Counted from the stretch's first letter, positions 27,879 to 36,251 are shown. The stretch is DNA of 64,000 nucleotides from Streptomyces marincola (GCF_020410765.1 NZ_CP084541.1:1731001-1795000), one strand, 5' to 3'. Notes: generated by a model not told the origin, from the sequence alone. Program-made: numbers and translations.

Positions 27879-29129
27879 GTGACTTCCAGCGATGTGCGTG
27901 AACATCCTGACATTCCACCTCAATTCGGCGTGGCTCTCCGGAAGCTGCGGGTCGGTGCCCGTCTGACGCTGTCCCAGCTGGCCAGGAAGGTGCACTACAG
28001 CAAAAGCCATTTGAGCAAGGTCGAGAACGGGCGACAGCAGCCGACTCCGCAGTTCGCCCGTCTCTGCGATTCCGCCCTGCGGGCCGATGGCGCGCTGACC
28101 GCTCTCGTGCCCGCCAAGACGGCCGCCGACGGGGCGACGGGGCGCGGGCGCGGGATCGGCCGCCGAGAGGCCATGTCCGTGGGTGCCGCCTCGGTTCTCG
28201 GGCTCGGACTGGTCGGCCCGGCGGACCCCGCCCCCGCCGAGGAGGGCATCGCACTCGATATCTTCCGTTCGCTCTTCGATCATTTCCGCAGGCTGGGGCA
28301 GGTCGCCGGGCCACAAGCGGTTCTCCCTGCGCTCGCGGCCCAGACCCGAACGCTTCGCGACTTGGCCGGGCGGGCGAAGTCTCCTCTGCGTGCACCGCTG
28401 CTCTTCCTGGGCTCGCGTTACTCCGAGTTCACCGGCTGGATGGCCCAGGAGGCCGGGGACGAGCGCGCCGCTCTGCGTTGGACGAATCAGGCCGTCGCCC
28501 TCGCCACCGCCAGCGGCGACCGCGAACTGGCCGTCTACGCGGACGTCCGCCGGGCCCTGATCGCCATGTACCGCGGAGACGCGGCGGAGACGGTCGCGCT
28601 GTCGCGGGCGGCAGCGGCGGCACCGGCAGGGCCGCGTGTGCACGGACTCGCGGCCCTTCAGGAAGCTCAGGGGCACGCCCTGGCCGGAGACCACGACGCG
28701 TGCCGACGAAGCCTTGACCGGGGACGCGTGCTCCTGGACCAGGCAGCGGACCGCGGCGACGAGACCCTGGGCAGCCGGCATGTGAAGGACCCGGCTGCCA
28801 TGGTCACAGCCTGGTGCCTGCTGGATCTGGGGCGCCCCAGGGAAGCCGCGGAGGCGTTCGACGCGGAGCTGGCGGGCCTGCCGAAGGACGCCATGCGTTC
28901 CCACGCCCGCTACGGGGCCCGGCGTTGCCTGTCGTACGCGGTCGCGGGCGAGATCGACCGGGCCTGCGCCCTGACCGGCGACCTTCTGGCGTCGGCGGAC
29001 GTGGTGAACTCCGCGACGGTCGCCACTGATCTCCAACGCCTCAACCGTGTGCTGACCCGCTTCCACCGGCACCCTGCCGTCCGGGATCTGTCTCCCCGCC
29101 TGGCGGCCTCCCTGAGCACGGCCGCCTGA
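27879..29129 (+). CDS. XRE-family regulator with TPR-like repeats, next to TIR module
   Basis: 416 residues from the GTG giving MTSSDVREHPDIPPQFG; an ATG at 27813 in frame is an alternative, and neither has a good ribosome site. Residues about 15-70 are a Cro/CI helix-turn-helix (LRVGARLTLSQLARK, YSKSHLSKVENGRQQP). A short RREAMSVGAASVLGLGL segment, signal-like in look, follows near residue 95 as in many streptomycete XRE-TPR proteins, then helical repeats. It lies 90 bases before the TIR gene on the same strand and is the likely regulator of that module. The block stands between zur and uppS. Confidence 0.8.
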   Translation: MTSSDVREHPDIPPQFGVALRKLRVGARLTLSQLARKVHYSKSHLSKVENGRQQPTPQFARLCDSALRADGALTALVPAKTAADGATGRGRGIGRREAMSVGAASVLGLGLVGPADPAPAEEGIALDIFRSLFDHFRRLGQVAGPQAVLPALAAQTRTLRDLAGRAKSPLRAPLLFLGSRYSEFTGWMAQEAGDERAALRWTNQAVALATASGDRELAVYADVRRALIAMYRGDAAETVALSRAAAAAPAGPRVHGLAALQEAQGHALAGDHDACRRSLDRGRVLLDQAADRGDETLGSRHVKDPAAMVTAWCLLDLGRPREAAEAFDAELAGLPKDAMRSHARYGARRCLSYAVAGEIDRACALTGDLLASADVVNSATVATDLQRLNRVLTRFHRHPAVRDLSPRLAASLSTAA

Positions 29130-29219
29130 GCCTCGAAGCCGGACCGGCACGACCCGCGCCTTCGGCTCGTGCCGTTCGCTCGTCCGCTCGTTCGCACCGA
29201 TCCGAGAGGTGGCTCAGCC

Positions 29220-30011
29220 ATGCCCGATTCCTACGCCGTCTTCGTCAACTACCGCACGGGAGACGAGGAGACAGCCGCGGCCTTCATCCACTCCCACCTG
29301 GCGCGGCTCCTCGGGAAGGAGCGCGTCTTCTTCGACAGCACGTCCATCCGGGGCGGTGAGCTCTTCCCCAGGAAGCTGCTCAGTGCCGTACGCCGAAGCG
29401 ATGTCCTGCTCGCCGTCATCGGGACCGAGTGGGCGACCTTCGCCCACCAGGACGGTGGCCCCGCCCTGCTTCGCGCGGACGACTGGATTCACAGGGAGCT
29501 GAAGGAGGCCCTGACCTGCGGTGTCCCGGTGATCCCGATCCTCGTCGGGGAACGCGGCCGGCTCAAGCGCGACGAGTTGCCGGAGGCACTCGCGCCCCTG
29601 ATCGATGTCCAGTACCTGCGGTTCGATCACCGGAGTGCCGCCATCGACCTCGGCCGGATCACCGATGAGGTGGCCGCGCACGTGCCCGGTCTCGCGGATG
29701 CCACCGGGCAGGCGGGCCAAGGGGCCCCGCGCCGGGCCGACGACCGGTCGCCGGCGGCCGAGGTCTCGAACACCGCGGGAGACGTGCACGGCACAAGCGG
29801 TCAGTTCCACGACATGCAGGCCGAGCAGGTGACGCTGAGCAACAGCGGGAATGTCCTCAACAGGCCGACGGGGCCCGTTCACACGGGCCAGCACGGTGTC
29901 CAGCTCAACGGCGGCCAGGACTTCTCCGGCGGCGGGGACACCTTCTTCGGCGGCGACCACAGGGGCCCGGCACCTCGCCGACGGCGTGACCGGGAGAGCG
30001 GCACTCAGTGA
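29220..30011 (+). CDS. TIR-domain protein with C-terminal Gly/His/Gln signalling-like tail
   Basis: 263 residues. A TIR domain fills residues 4-155: FVNYRTGDE (box 1), FFDSTSIRGGE (BB loop), LLAVIGTEW, and DDWIHRELKEAL, where Glu93 aligns with the NADase glutamate of catalytic TIRs such as SARM1. NAD cleavage is therefore likely but inferred. The tail (160-263) is low in hydrophobics and carries two related units, GDVHGTSGQFHDM (188-199 region) and PTGPVHTGQHGVQLN (216-230), resembling amyloid-type adaptor motifs. The second unit recurs at the start of the next protein. GAGAGG precedes the ATG. The GTGA overlap with the NTPase gene shows coupled expression. Confidence 0.87.
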   Translation: MPDSYAVFVNYRTGDEETAAAFIHSHLARLLGKERVFFDSTSIRGGELFPRKLLSAVRRSDVLLAVIGTEWATFAHQDGGPALLRADDWIHRELKEALTCGVPVIPILVGERGRLKRDELPEALAPLIDVQYLRFDHRSAAIDLGRITDEVAAHVPGLADATGQAGQGAPRRADDRSPAAEVSNTAGDVHGTSGQFHDMQAEQVTLSNSGNVLNRPTGPVHTGQHGVQLNGGQDFSGGGDTFFGGDHRGPAPRRRRDRESGTQ

Positions 30012-31990
30012 TTCCCGACCCCACCACGTTCATCCAGCACCCGAGCGGCCCGATGCACACCGGCGGCGGTGATCAGTTCAATGCCGCCGCCTACTACTCG
30101 GTGTCTTTCCACCTGTCGAAGGAGGGCCTGCTCGGCCCGAGTACCGACCGGCGCCCGGCGGCGACCGTGGCGGCGGAGTACCTGCGCTGGCTGACCGCCC
30201 GGTTCGTCGCACCACCCGGGTACGGACGGGCTCAGGAACTGCTGGAACGGCACCCCGCGCTCACTCTCGTCGGCGACAACGGCACCGGTCGGCGGACGGC
30301 CGCACTCATGCTGCTCCGCGCGCTGCGGCCCCCCGGCGGCCGTCTGACAGAGGTGACCACAGCGGGGCAGGAAGCGGGTGAGCAATCGCTCGATCCCAAC
30401 GAGGTGGAGAAGGGCGACAGCGTGCTTCTCGACCTGACGGGCGTCGGCAGGACGACGCTTTCCGCCGCCCTCACCGGGCTGCCCGCCTACTGCTCCGCCG
30501 TCGAGTCACTCGGGTCCCGGCTCGTCGTCGTGCTCCCGCAGCCCGATGCGACCGCACTGCCCTCGGGGGCGCCTCCGCTCGCCGTTCGACTTGGCAGGCC
30601 CGACGAGTACCGGGTGCTGCAACGCCACCTCGGGCGTGCGGGCCTGCGAGGGTCGGTCCCTGAACTGGCGCGCCACCTGCCCAGGAACGCACTGGCGACC
30701 CGTTCCATGAGCGCGCTCGCGCATCTCGCCGCACTCATCGAGGCGGCGAGAGACAGCGGAAGATCGACGCACTTCGCCACATGGTGCGTAGAGGGCCTCC
30801 GTGCCTCGACACCATGGCAAGCGGAAACCCTCGAAAAGATCATTGAGCACCGGACCGGCAATGCACGCGCCTTGCTGTTCGCCTCCGCGATGCTGCACGG
30901 CGCGTCGGGGGATGTCGTCTTCGCCGCCACGCGCATCCTGCGCCAGGTGATGGAGCAACCGTCCGAGCAGGCACCGCCGCTCGAACACACCGATCTCGCG
31001 GAGGAGCTGAAAGAGATCTCCGCGCGCCTCGACGGGGACGGGCGGGTTCGTTTCGACGCGCTGGCCTTCGATGAAGCGGTGCGCTTCCACTTCTGGACCC
31101 ACCGCCCTGACCTGCGCGGGCGATACCGCACATGGGTGGAACGCACCATCCGCAAGGTGGACGCGGACCAGGAGGAACGGCAGCACCTGGTCGCCCGCTT
31201 CGCCGAGGGGTGCATTCGCACCGGCCGGCTCGGCGATCTCGTCCATACCGCCACAAAGTGGACTCAGGACGGGGAGAAAACGGCATTGATGGCCGACGCG
31301 GCCAATGCCCTGGCCAGGGGGGTGCAGAGTGAGACCTCCAGCGCCTGGTTCCTACGTCGGATCTACGAATGGTCCCGCCAACAGCATCTTCCCGGCCGCT
31401 GGCGCACGGTGCTGACCCAGATCTGCGCCGAAGTCGTCCTGCGCAGTCATCCCAAGCAGGCACTCGTGCGGTTGCGACACTTGGCGCGAAGTGAGTTCCG
31501 CGTGGGCACGACGGCCGCGCGTGACGCGTTGCGGGACGCGGTGCGCACCGACGACCGCCTCTGGCGCTGGCTCCTGGACCGGCTCGTGCAAAGCCCCGAG
31601 GCGAACGGCAAAGACCTGGACGCCGTCCTGTTCCTGCATCTCGCCGATCCCGACCGGTGGCTCGGCGCCGCCATTCGGCCGCGCTTCGGACTCGCCGCGC
31701 AGCTGGCCGCCGGTTGGCGCGTGGCCTTCGCCCGGCTGCCGCGTGCCCAGTGGGCGCGCCACGAAGAACAGTGGCTGGACGGCTGCTCAGGACACCACGA
31801 GAGCGACCGGGTGCTCAACGTCCTCGTGACCGCGGCGGACCGGGACGCGCGTCGGCTCGCCGAGATCTACGACACGGCCAAGACCTGGGCGTACCGGTCA
31901 CCAGAGGAGTTCCGGCAGCGCCTGGCGATCATCGGCCGGCTTCAGGAAATGATCGACATCGCACAGGAAACCGCAGGAGCAGTGGGATGA
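30008..31990 (+). CDS. Large P-loop NTPase, STAND-like, partner of the TIR protein
   Basis: 660 residues, no membrane segment. The N-terminus (residues 1-30) holds PSGPMHTGGGDQFN, matching the tail motif of the TIR protein. A P-loop follows, GDNGTGRRT at 89-97, with arginine where lysine is usual, and a Walker B candidate at VLLDLTGV (Asp142). The remaining 450 residues are predicted mostly helical and rich in Arg/Leu/Ala (for example ALVRLRHLARSEFRVGTTAARDALRDA), suggesting repeat-like helices but no named domain I recognise. I infer a sensor or switch controlling the TIR effector. Start GTG overlaps the TIR stop, and its stop overlaps the next ATG. Confidence 0.78.
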   Translation: MIPDPTTFIQHPSGPMHTGGGDQFNAAAYYSVSFHLSKEGLLGPSTDRRPAATVAAEYLRWLTARFVAPPGYGRAQELLERHPALTLVGDNGTGRRTAALMLLRALRPPGGRLTEVTTAGQEAGEQSLDPNEVEKGDSVLLDLTGVGRTTLSAALTGLPAYCSAVESLGSRLVVVLPQPDATALPSGAPPLAVRLGRPDEYRVLQRHLGRAGLRGSVPELARHLPRNALATRSMSALAHLAALIEAARDSGRSTHFATWCVEGLRASTPWQAETLEKIIEHRTGNARALLFASAMLHGASGDVVFAATRILRQVMEQPSEQAPPLEHTDLAEELKEISARLDGDGRVRFDALAFDEAVRFHFWTHRPDLRGRYRTWVERTIRKVDADQEERQHLVARFAEGCIRTGRLGDLVHTATKWTQDGEKTALMADAANALARGVQSETSSAWFLRRIYEWSRQQHLPGRWRTVLTQICAEVVLRSHPKQALVRLRHLARSEFRVGTTAARDALRDAVRTDDRLWRWLLDRLVQSPEANGKDLDAVLFLHLADPDRWLGAAIRPRFGLAAQLAAGWRVAFARLPRAQWARHEEQWLDGCSGHHESDRVLNVLVTAADRDARRLAEIYDTAKTWAYRSPEEFRQRLAIIGRLQEMIDIAQETAGAVG

Positions 31991-33105
31991 GCAGCAACAT
32001 TCGGACTCTGCTGGCCTTCGTCTCGGTGATCTCCGGCCTGCTGTTCCTCATCGCCGGTTTGAGCCAGAACTGGCCGACCTGGTCGTGGGGCATCCTCGCC
32101 GCAGCACTGATGGCGACCGTACTGGCCGCGGGCGGCGGCTCGGTGGCGAACGGGGACGCCGGCCGGGTCGGCGCGGTTCCCGGCCCATCCACCGGGCCGG
32201 GGCCGGAGGGGGCGCCTCACCGGACCGCGCCACCGCCCACCCCCTATGAGAGGAGAGTCGAGAATGTGCCCCTGCCGAGCCGCCTCATCGACTACGACTT
32301 CCTCTTCTCGGCGACCGTGCGCTGGCAGCCGGGCGAGCAGCCTCCTGGGCCGACCGTGGCCGACCCCGGCGGACTCGCCGCCGACGCCGTGGTGACACGC
32401 GCCCGCCGTCTTTCCGCGAGCGAGCACCCCGCTCGGCACGAACTGCTCCAGCACCACCTCGCCGGAGCGCTCGCCTCGGCGGAACCCGATCCCACCCGGC
32501 AGGTGGAGGCCATGGCCTACAACATTTTCGTGACGCTCAACGAGGCGGACCTCGGTCGCCTCGACCGGCTGGCGCAGGTACGCAAGGACGAGGAGATCTG
32601 GGAGCGGGAACGCGGGCACGAGCGCAAACGGCGCGCCTACCTCGGCGACGACGTCCTCAAGGACCCGGGGAGTGCCGTCGTGTGGTGGCTGGCGAACCAC
32701 TCCGAGGAAGTGCGGGGAACGGTCGACCTGATCGGTCTGCTCGCCCTGTTGTCGGCCGCTGCCAACAACAGCGAGGTCCCCGAGGAGTTCCAGCGCTTTC
32801 TCACGATGGTGCCACAGGAAGCGATCTCTGCGGATGACGAGGAGGGCAGGATGTCCGAGGGGCTGACCCCATCCGAGCAAGGGCTTGCCGCAGCCGTCGC
32901 GGCATTGCTCGACCAGGCGGGCATCGGGCCGGAAGACGCGGAGCGCACCCTGTTCATCGACCGTTTGGTCACGGTCATGAGGCACGCCGGTCGGCCCAGG
33001 GCGGCCGACGAGATCCGCGCCGCATTCGCTCCGCCGCCTCCGCGGACGCCGGAGGGCCCGGACCCCTCAGGACCGGCCGGCGGACCCGCGCCCGCTGGTG
33101 TGTGA
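31987..33105 (+). CDS. Membrane-anchored protein of unknown function, third gene of TIR module
   Basis: 372 residues. Two hydrophobic helices lie close together at the N-terminus (about 8-25 and 33-51). A proline-rich linker follows (about 65-90), then a long soluble, charged, helical domain with LIDYDFLFSATVRW, RQVEAMAYNIFVTLNEADL and EVRGTVDLIGLLALLSAA. The C-terminus is again proline-rich. No family recognised. The ATG lies in a 4-base overlap with the NTPase stop, so all three proteins are made from one message. A membrane link for the TIR/NTPase pair is a reasonable inference. Confidence 0.75.
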   Translation: MSSNIRTLLAFVSVISGLLFLIAGLSQNWPTWSWGILAAALMATVLAAGGGSVANGDAGRVGAVPGPSTGPGPEGAPHRTAPPPTPYERRVENVPLPSRLIDYDFLFSATVRWQPGEQPPGPTVADPGGLAADAVVTRARRLSASEHPARHELLQHHLAGALASAEPDPTRQVEAMAYNIFVTLNEADLGRLDRLAQVRKDEEIWERERGHERKRRAYLGDDVLKDPGSAVVWWLANHSEEVRGTVDLIGLLALLSAAANNSEVPEEFQRFLTMVPQEAISADDEEGRMSEGLTPSEQGLAAAVAALLDQAGIGPEDAERTLFIDRLVTVMRHAGRPRAADEIRAAFAPPPPRTPEGPDPSGPAGGPAPAGV

Positions 33106-33108
33106 TGG

Positions 33109-33140
33109 CGCGGCCGGGCCGGTGTGGCGGCCCGGCCGCG
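33109..33140. terminator. Bidirectional hairpin closing the TIR module
   Basis: Perfect 12-bp arms at 33109-33120 and 33129-33140, 8-base loop, between the convergent module and uppS. Confidence 0.7.
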
Positions 33141-33154
33141 TGGCGGTGCGGGGG

Positions 33155-33982
33155 TCAGGAGGCCGGGGGGCGGGGGGCCTCGTTCGGGATGGCCCCGCCG
33201 AAGCGGCGGTCGCGCGAGGCGTACTCGACGCACGCGTCCCACAGGTTGCGCCGGTCGAAGTCGGGCCACAGGACGTCCTGGTAGACCATCTCCGCGTAGG
33301 CGCTCTGCCAGATCAGGTAGTTCGAGGTGCGCTGCTCCCCCGACGGCCGCAGGAAGAGGTCGACGTCGGGCATGTCCGGGAAGTACAGGTACCGGGACAG
33401 GGTCCGCTCGTTGACCTTGTCGGGCGATATCCGGCCGGCGGCGACGTCCTCGGCGAGGCGCGCGGCGGCGTCCGCGATCTCGGCGCGCCCGCCGTAGTTG
33501 ACGCACATGTACAGGGTCATCGCGTCGTTGTCCCGGGTGCGCTCCTCGGCCGCCTGGAGCTTGCGGACCACCGACTTCCACAGCCTGGGCTCGCGCCCGG
33601 CCCACCGGATGCGCACGCCGAGCGCGTCGAGCTCGTCGGTGCGCCGGTCGATCACGTCGCGGTTGAAGCCCATCAGGAAGCGGACCTCGTCCGGTGAGCG
33701 CTTCCAGTTCTCCGTGGAGAAGGCGTACAACGACAGGTTGCTCACGCCGAGTTCGAGGCAGCCCTTGACCACGTCGAGCACGACCTGCTCGCCGAGCTTG
33801 TGGCCCTCGGTCCTCGGCAGTCCGCGCTGCTTGGCCCACCGCCCGTTGCCGTCCATGACGATCGCGACGTGCTGGGGCACCAGCTCGCCGGGCAGCTTGG
33901 GAGGACGCGCACCGGACGGGTGCGGGTCGGGAACCCGGTACTCGCGACGCCGAGCGGGCGCCAGCATTGCGCGGCGGGTCAT
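33155..33982 (-). CDS. uppS: Isoprenyl (undecaprenyl) diphosphate synthase, cis type
   Basis: Condenses isopentenyl diphosphate in cis to long polyprenyl diphosphates used as cell-wall lipid carriers. 275 residues with the cis-prenyltransferase motifs: HVAIVMDGNGRWAKQRG with the catalytic Asp, SLYAFSTENWKR, and near the end DLFLRPSGEQRTSNYLIWQ and AYAEMVY. GGAG lies 9 bases before the ATG; a second ATG 15 bases on is possible. It follows recO on the same strand with a 50-base gap. Confidence 0.95.
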   Translation of the reverse strand: MTRRAMLAPARRREYRVPDPHPSGARPPKLPGELVPQHVAIVMDGNGRWAKQRGLPRTEGHKLGEQVVLDVVKGCLELGVSNLSLYAFSTENWKRSPDEVRFLMGFNRDVIDRRTDELDALGVRIRWAGREPRLWKSVVRKLQAAEERTRDNDAMTLYMCVNYGGRAEIADAAARLAEDVAAGRISPDKVNERTLSRYLYFPDMPDVDLFLRPSGEQRTSNYLIWQSAYAEMVYQDVLWPDFDRRNLWDACVEYASRDRRFGGAIPNEAPRPPAS

Positions 33983-34032
33983 AGGGGAACTCCGTAAGAG
34001 TGGTTGCGGTCCTGTGACCGAGGGTATCCCGG

Positions 34033-34782
34033 TCAGCCCTTCTCGACGAACCTCAGGGAGCGCAGCCCCCGCTCCAGATGCCAGTGCAGGTAGGCCGAGA
34101 CCAGCCCGCTGCCCTCGCGCACGTGCCGGGCCTCGGCGCGGTCCGCGGTCGCCCAGTCCCCCGTCAGCAAGGCCCCCAGCAGGCGCAGCGCCTCGCCCGA
34201 TGGCACCACGCTGCCCGGCACGCGGCAGTCGGTGCACACCGAGCCGCCCGCCGCCACGGAGAAGAAGCGATTCGGCCCGGGGAGGCCGCACTTGGCGCAG
34301 TCGTCGAAGCTGGGCGCGTACCCGCCGACGGCCAGCGAACGCAGCAGGAACGCGTCCATGACGAGCCCCGGCGCGTGCTCCCCCGCGGCCAGGGTGCGCA
34401 GGCCGCCCACGAGCAGGAGGTACTGCTGGACGTTCGGCTCCCCCTCGTGGTCGGTGAACCGCTCCGCCGTCTCCAGCATGGCGGTGCCCGCCGTGTACCG
34501 GCCGTAGTCGTCGACGATGTGCCGTCCGTACGGCGCGATGGTCTCGGTCTGGGTGCACAGCGGCAGCCCGCGGCCGATAAGCGCGCTCCCACGCGCGAAG
34601 AACTGCACGTCGACGTGCGAGAACGGCTCCAGGCGCGCGCCGAAGCGCGATTTCGTGCGCCGCACGCCGCGCGCGACCGCGCGCACGCGGCCGTGACCGC
34701 GCGTGAGCAGTGTGATGATCCGGTCCGCTTCGCCCAGCTTCTGGGTGCGCAGCACGATGCCGTCGTCGCGGAACAGGCTCAT
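34033..34782 (-). CDS. recO: DNA repair protein RecO
   Basis: Mediator of RecF-pathway recombination: anneals single strands and helps load RecA. 249 residues. The N-terminal OB fold begins MSLFRDDGIVLRTQKLGEAD, and the C-terminal helical part holds a zinc site, CAKCG and CTDC about 20 residues apart. An ATG 9 bases upstream is also in frame. The gene is divergent from the SpoIIE-type phosphatase, with less than 100 bases between starts. Confidence 0.94.
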   Translation of the reverse strand: MSLFRDDGIVLRTQKLGEADRIITLLTRGHGRVRAVARGVRRTKSRFGARLEPFSHVDVQFFARGSALIGRGLPLCTQTETIAPYGRHIVDDYGRYTAGTAMLETAERFTDHEGEPNVQQYLLLVGGLRTLAAGEHAPGLVMDAFLLRSLAVGGYAPSFDDCAKCGLPGPNRFFSVAAGGSVCTDCRVPGSVVPSGEALRLLGALLTGDWATADRAEARHVREGSGLVSAYLHWHLERGLRSLRFVEKG

Positions 34783-34871
34783 GGAGCCCATTCTGTCCCA
34801 TGGCCCGATCGGCCCACTCCTGGCGGGCGCGCGGGCCCGCGCTCACCGATGGTGGGAGGGTGGAACCGACC

Positions 34872-36026
34872 GTGACGCCCCGCCGCACCGCGTGGCTCCG
34901 CAGGTTCCTGCTCCCCGGCGAGCCGGCGCTGCGCCTTGGCCGCCTGAACGTCTCGTGGCTGCTGCCCGCCGTTCTGCTGGCCGCCATCGCGGTCGGCGAC
35001 TGGAACAGCACGGGCGACTTCCGGGTGATCAACTGGATCGTGCTGGTCCCAGGCATCGCGGCGGCGCTGTGCGGGGTGGCGGCGACGGCCCTGTTCGGCG
35101 TGCTGGTCGTGATCGTGTACGCGGCGCTCGACCAGTCCTGGGACTACAGCTACCAGAAGGGCCCGGCGGACTTCCTGCTCGTGGTGGCGAGCGCGGCGCT
35201 CGCGGTGTTCGCCTCCTGGCTGCGCGGGCGGGCGCGCGGGCACGTCCAGCGCGTGCTGAACGCGGCCGACGCGATCCGGCTCGCGGTGCTGCGCCCGATC
35301 CCGCCCGGCGCGGGCGGTCTCGAGTCCGCGAGCGTCTACCTGACCGCGGACGTCGAGGGCCGGGTCGGGGGCGACTTCTTCGACGTGCAGCCGTCGCCGC
35401 ACGGCGCGCGGGTGCTGCTCGGCGATGTGCAGGGGAAGGGCACGAGCGCGGTGGACGCGGCGGCGGCGGTGCTGAGCGCGTTCCGTGAGGCCGCGTACCA
35501 CGAGGGCGACTTGGCCGTGGTGGCCGGGCGCCTGGAGAGCCGGATGCGGCGGCACAACGCCTACTCGGCCGCGCTCGGGCAGGGCGACGAGCGGTTCGCG
35601 ACGGCCGTGCTCGTGGGCTTTCCCGCCGCCGCGGACGCGGAGTGGATCGAGTTGGTCAACTTCGGGCACGGCGGTCCGGTGGTGCTCGGCCGCTCGGGGC
35701 CGCGGGCGCTGCCCGAGGGCGACGGCGCGCCGCTCGGCCTCGCCGGGCTGACCGGGGCGCTGCCGCCGGTGGTCCGGGTGCCGTTCGGCCGGGACGAGAC
35801 GCTGCTGCTGGTGACGGACGGGGTGACGGAGGCGCGGGACCGCGAGGGCGCGTTCCTGCCGCTGGCCGACCACCTCGCCCGGGCGGGCGACGACCGCGCG
35901 CCGCGGTCGGTGGTCCGGCTGGTCGAGGCCGCGGTGCTGGCGCACACGCGCGGCCGGCTGGGCGACGACACGGCGGTCCTGGCGGTCAGGCGGCTGCCCG
36001 CCGGCCCGCCGGAACCCACGGGGTGA
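34872..36026 (+). CDS. Membrane-linked SpoIIE/RsbU-type PP2C phosphatase
   Basis: 384 residues from the GTG giving MTPRRTAWLRRFLLP, chosen for the GGGAGGG site about 10 bases before it. About three to four hydrophobic helices (roughly 27-115) are followed by a PPM/SpoIIE phosphatase domain. Metal-binding marks are VGGDFFDVQP, LLGDVQGKGTSAVDAAAA, FGHGGPVVL, LLVTDGVTEARD and GRLGDDTAVLAV. Such enzymes usually dephosphorylate anti-anti-sigma factors in stress or development switches. No anti-sigma partner is adjacent. Confidence 0.88.
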   Translation: MTPRRTAWLRRFLLPGEPALRLGRLNVSWLLPAVLLAAIAVGDWNSTGDFRVINWIVLVPGIAAALCGVAATALFGVLVVIVYAALDQSWDYSYQKGPADFLLVVASAALAVFASWLRGRARGHVQRVLNAADAIRLAVLRPIPPGAGGLESASVYLTADVEGRVGGDFFDVQPSPHGARVLLGDVQGKGTSAVDAAAAVLSAFREAAYHEGDLAVVAGRLESRMRRHNAYSAALGQGDERFATAVLVGFPAAADAEWIELVNFGHGGPVVLGRSGPRALPEGDGAPLGLAGLTGALPPVVRVPFGRDETLLLVTDGVTEARDREGAFLPLADHLARAGDDRAPRSVVRLVEAAVLAHTRGRLGDDTAVLAVRRLPAGPPEPTG

Positions 36027-36099
36027 GGGGGATCGCGCGCATCTCGGATGGTGATACGACCGGGGCGTGCGGGGCCGGGAGCGTTATGCTGGGCGCGCG

Positions 36100-36147
36100 A
36101 TGCGTTTCGGGATGCTTCTCCTTAGCCGCCGCGGCGAGGGTCTGTAG
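36100..36147 (+). CDS. leuA leader peptide
   Basis: Fifteen-codon reading frame, MRFGMLLLSRRGEGL, with three successive leucine codons (36115-36123) and another as last codon. It ends about 100 bases before leuA. The RRGEG ending is typical of actinobacterial branched-chain leader peptides. A TATGCT hexamer at 36085-36090 would start transcription close to the ATG, so the peptide is probably translated from a near-leaderless message. Ribosome stalling at the leucine codons would sense leucyl-tRNA and control leuA. Confidence 0.78.
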   Translation: MRFGMLLLSRRGEGL

Positions 36148-36153
36148 TCACCT

Positions 36154-36218
36154 ACGGCCGACTCCCTCCCCGCGGAGTTTCGGCGTTGCCGTCGGCCGTC
36201 GCGTTCCCCGCGGAACGC
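36154..36218 (+). promoter_or_regulatory. Attenuator-like hairpins before leuA
   Basis: Perfect 9-bp repeat (36154-36162 with 36191-36199) beginning just after the leader peptide stop, then a compact hairpin with 7-bp arms (36201-36207 and 36212-36218). The leuA ribosome site GGAGAG is at 36239-36244. The arrangement suits leader-controlled attenuation; which fold terminates and which permits reading through cannot be decided by eye. Confidence 0.6.
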
Positions 36219-36251
36219 TCCCGATCCGACGTCCCCTTGGAGAGACGCGTC

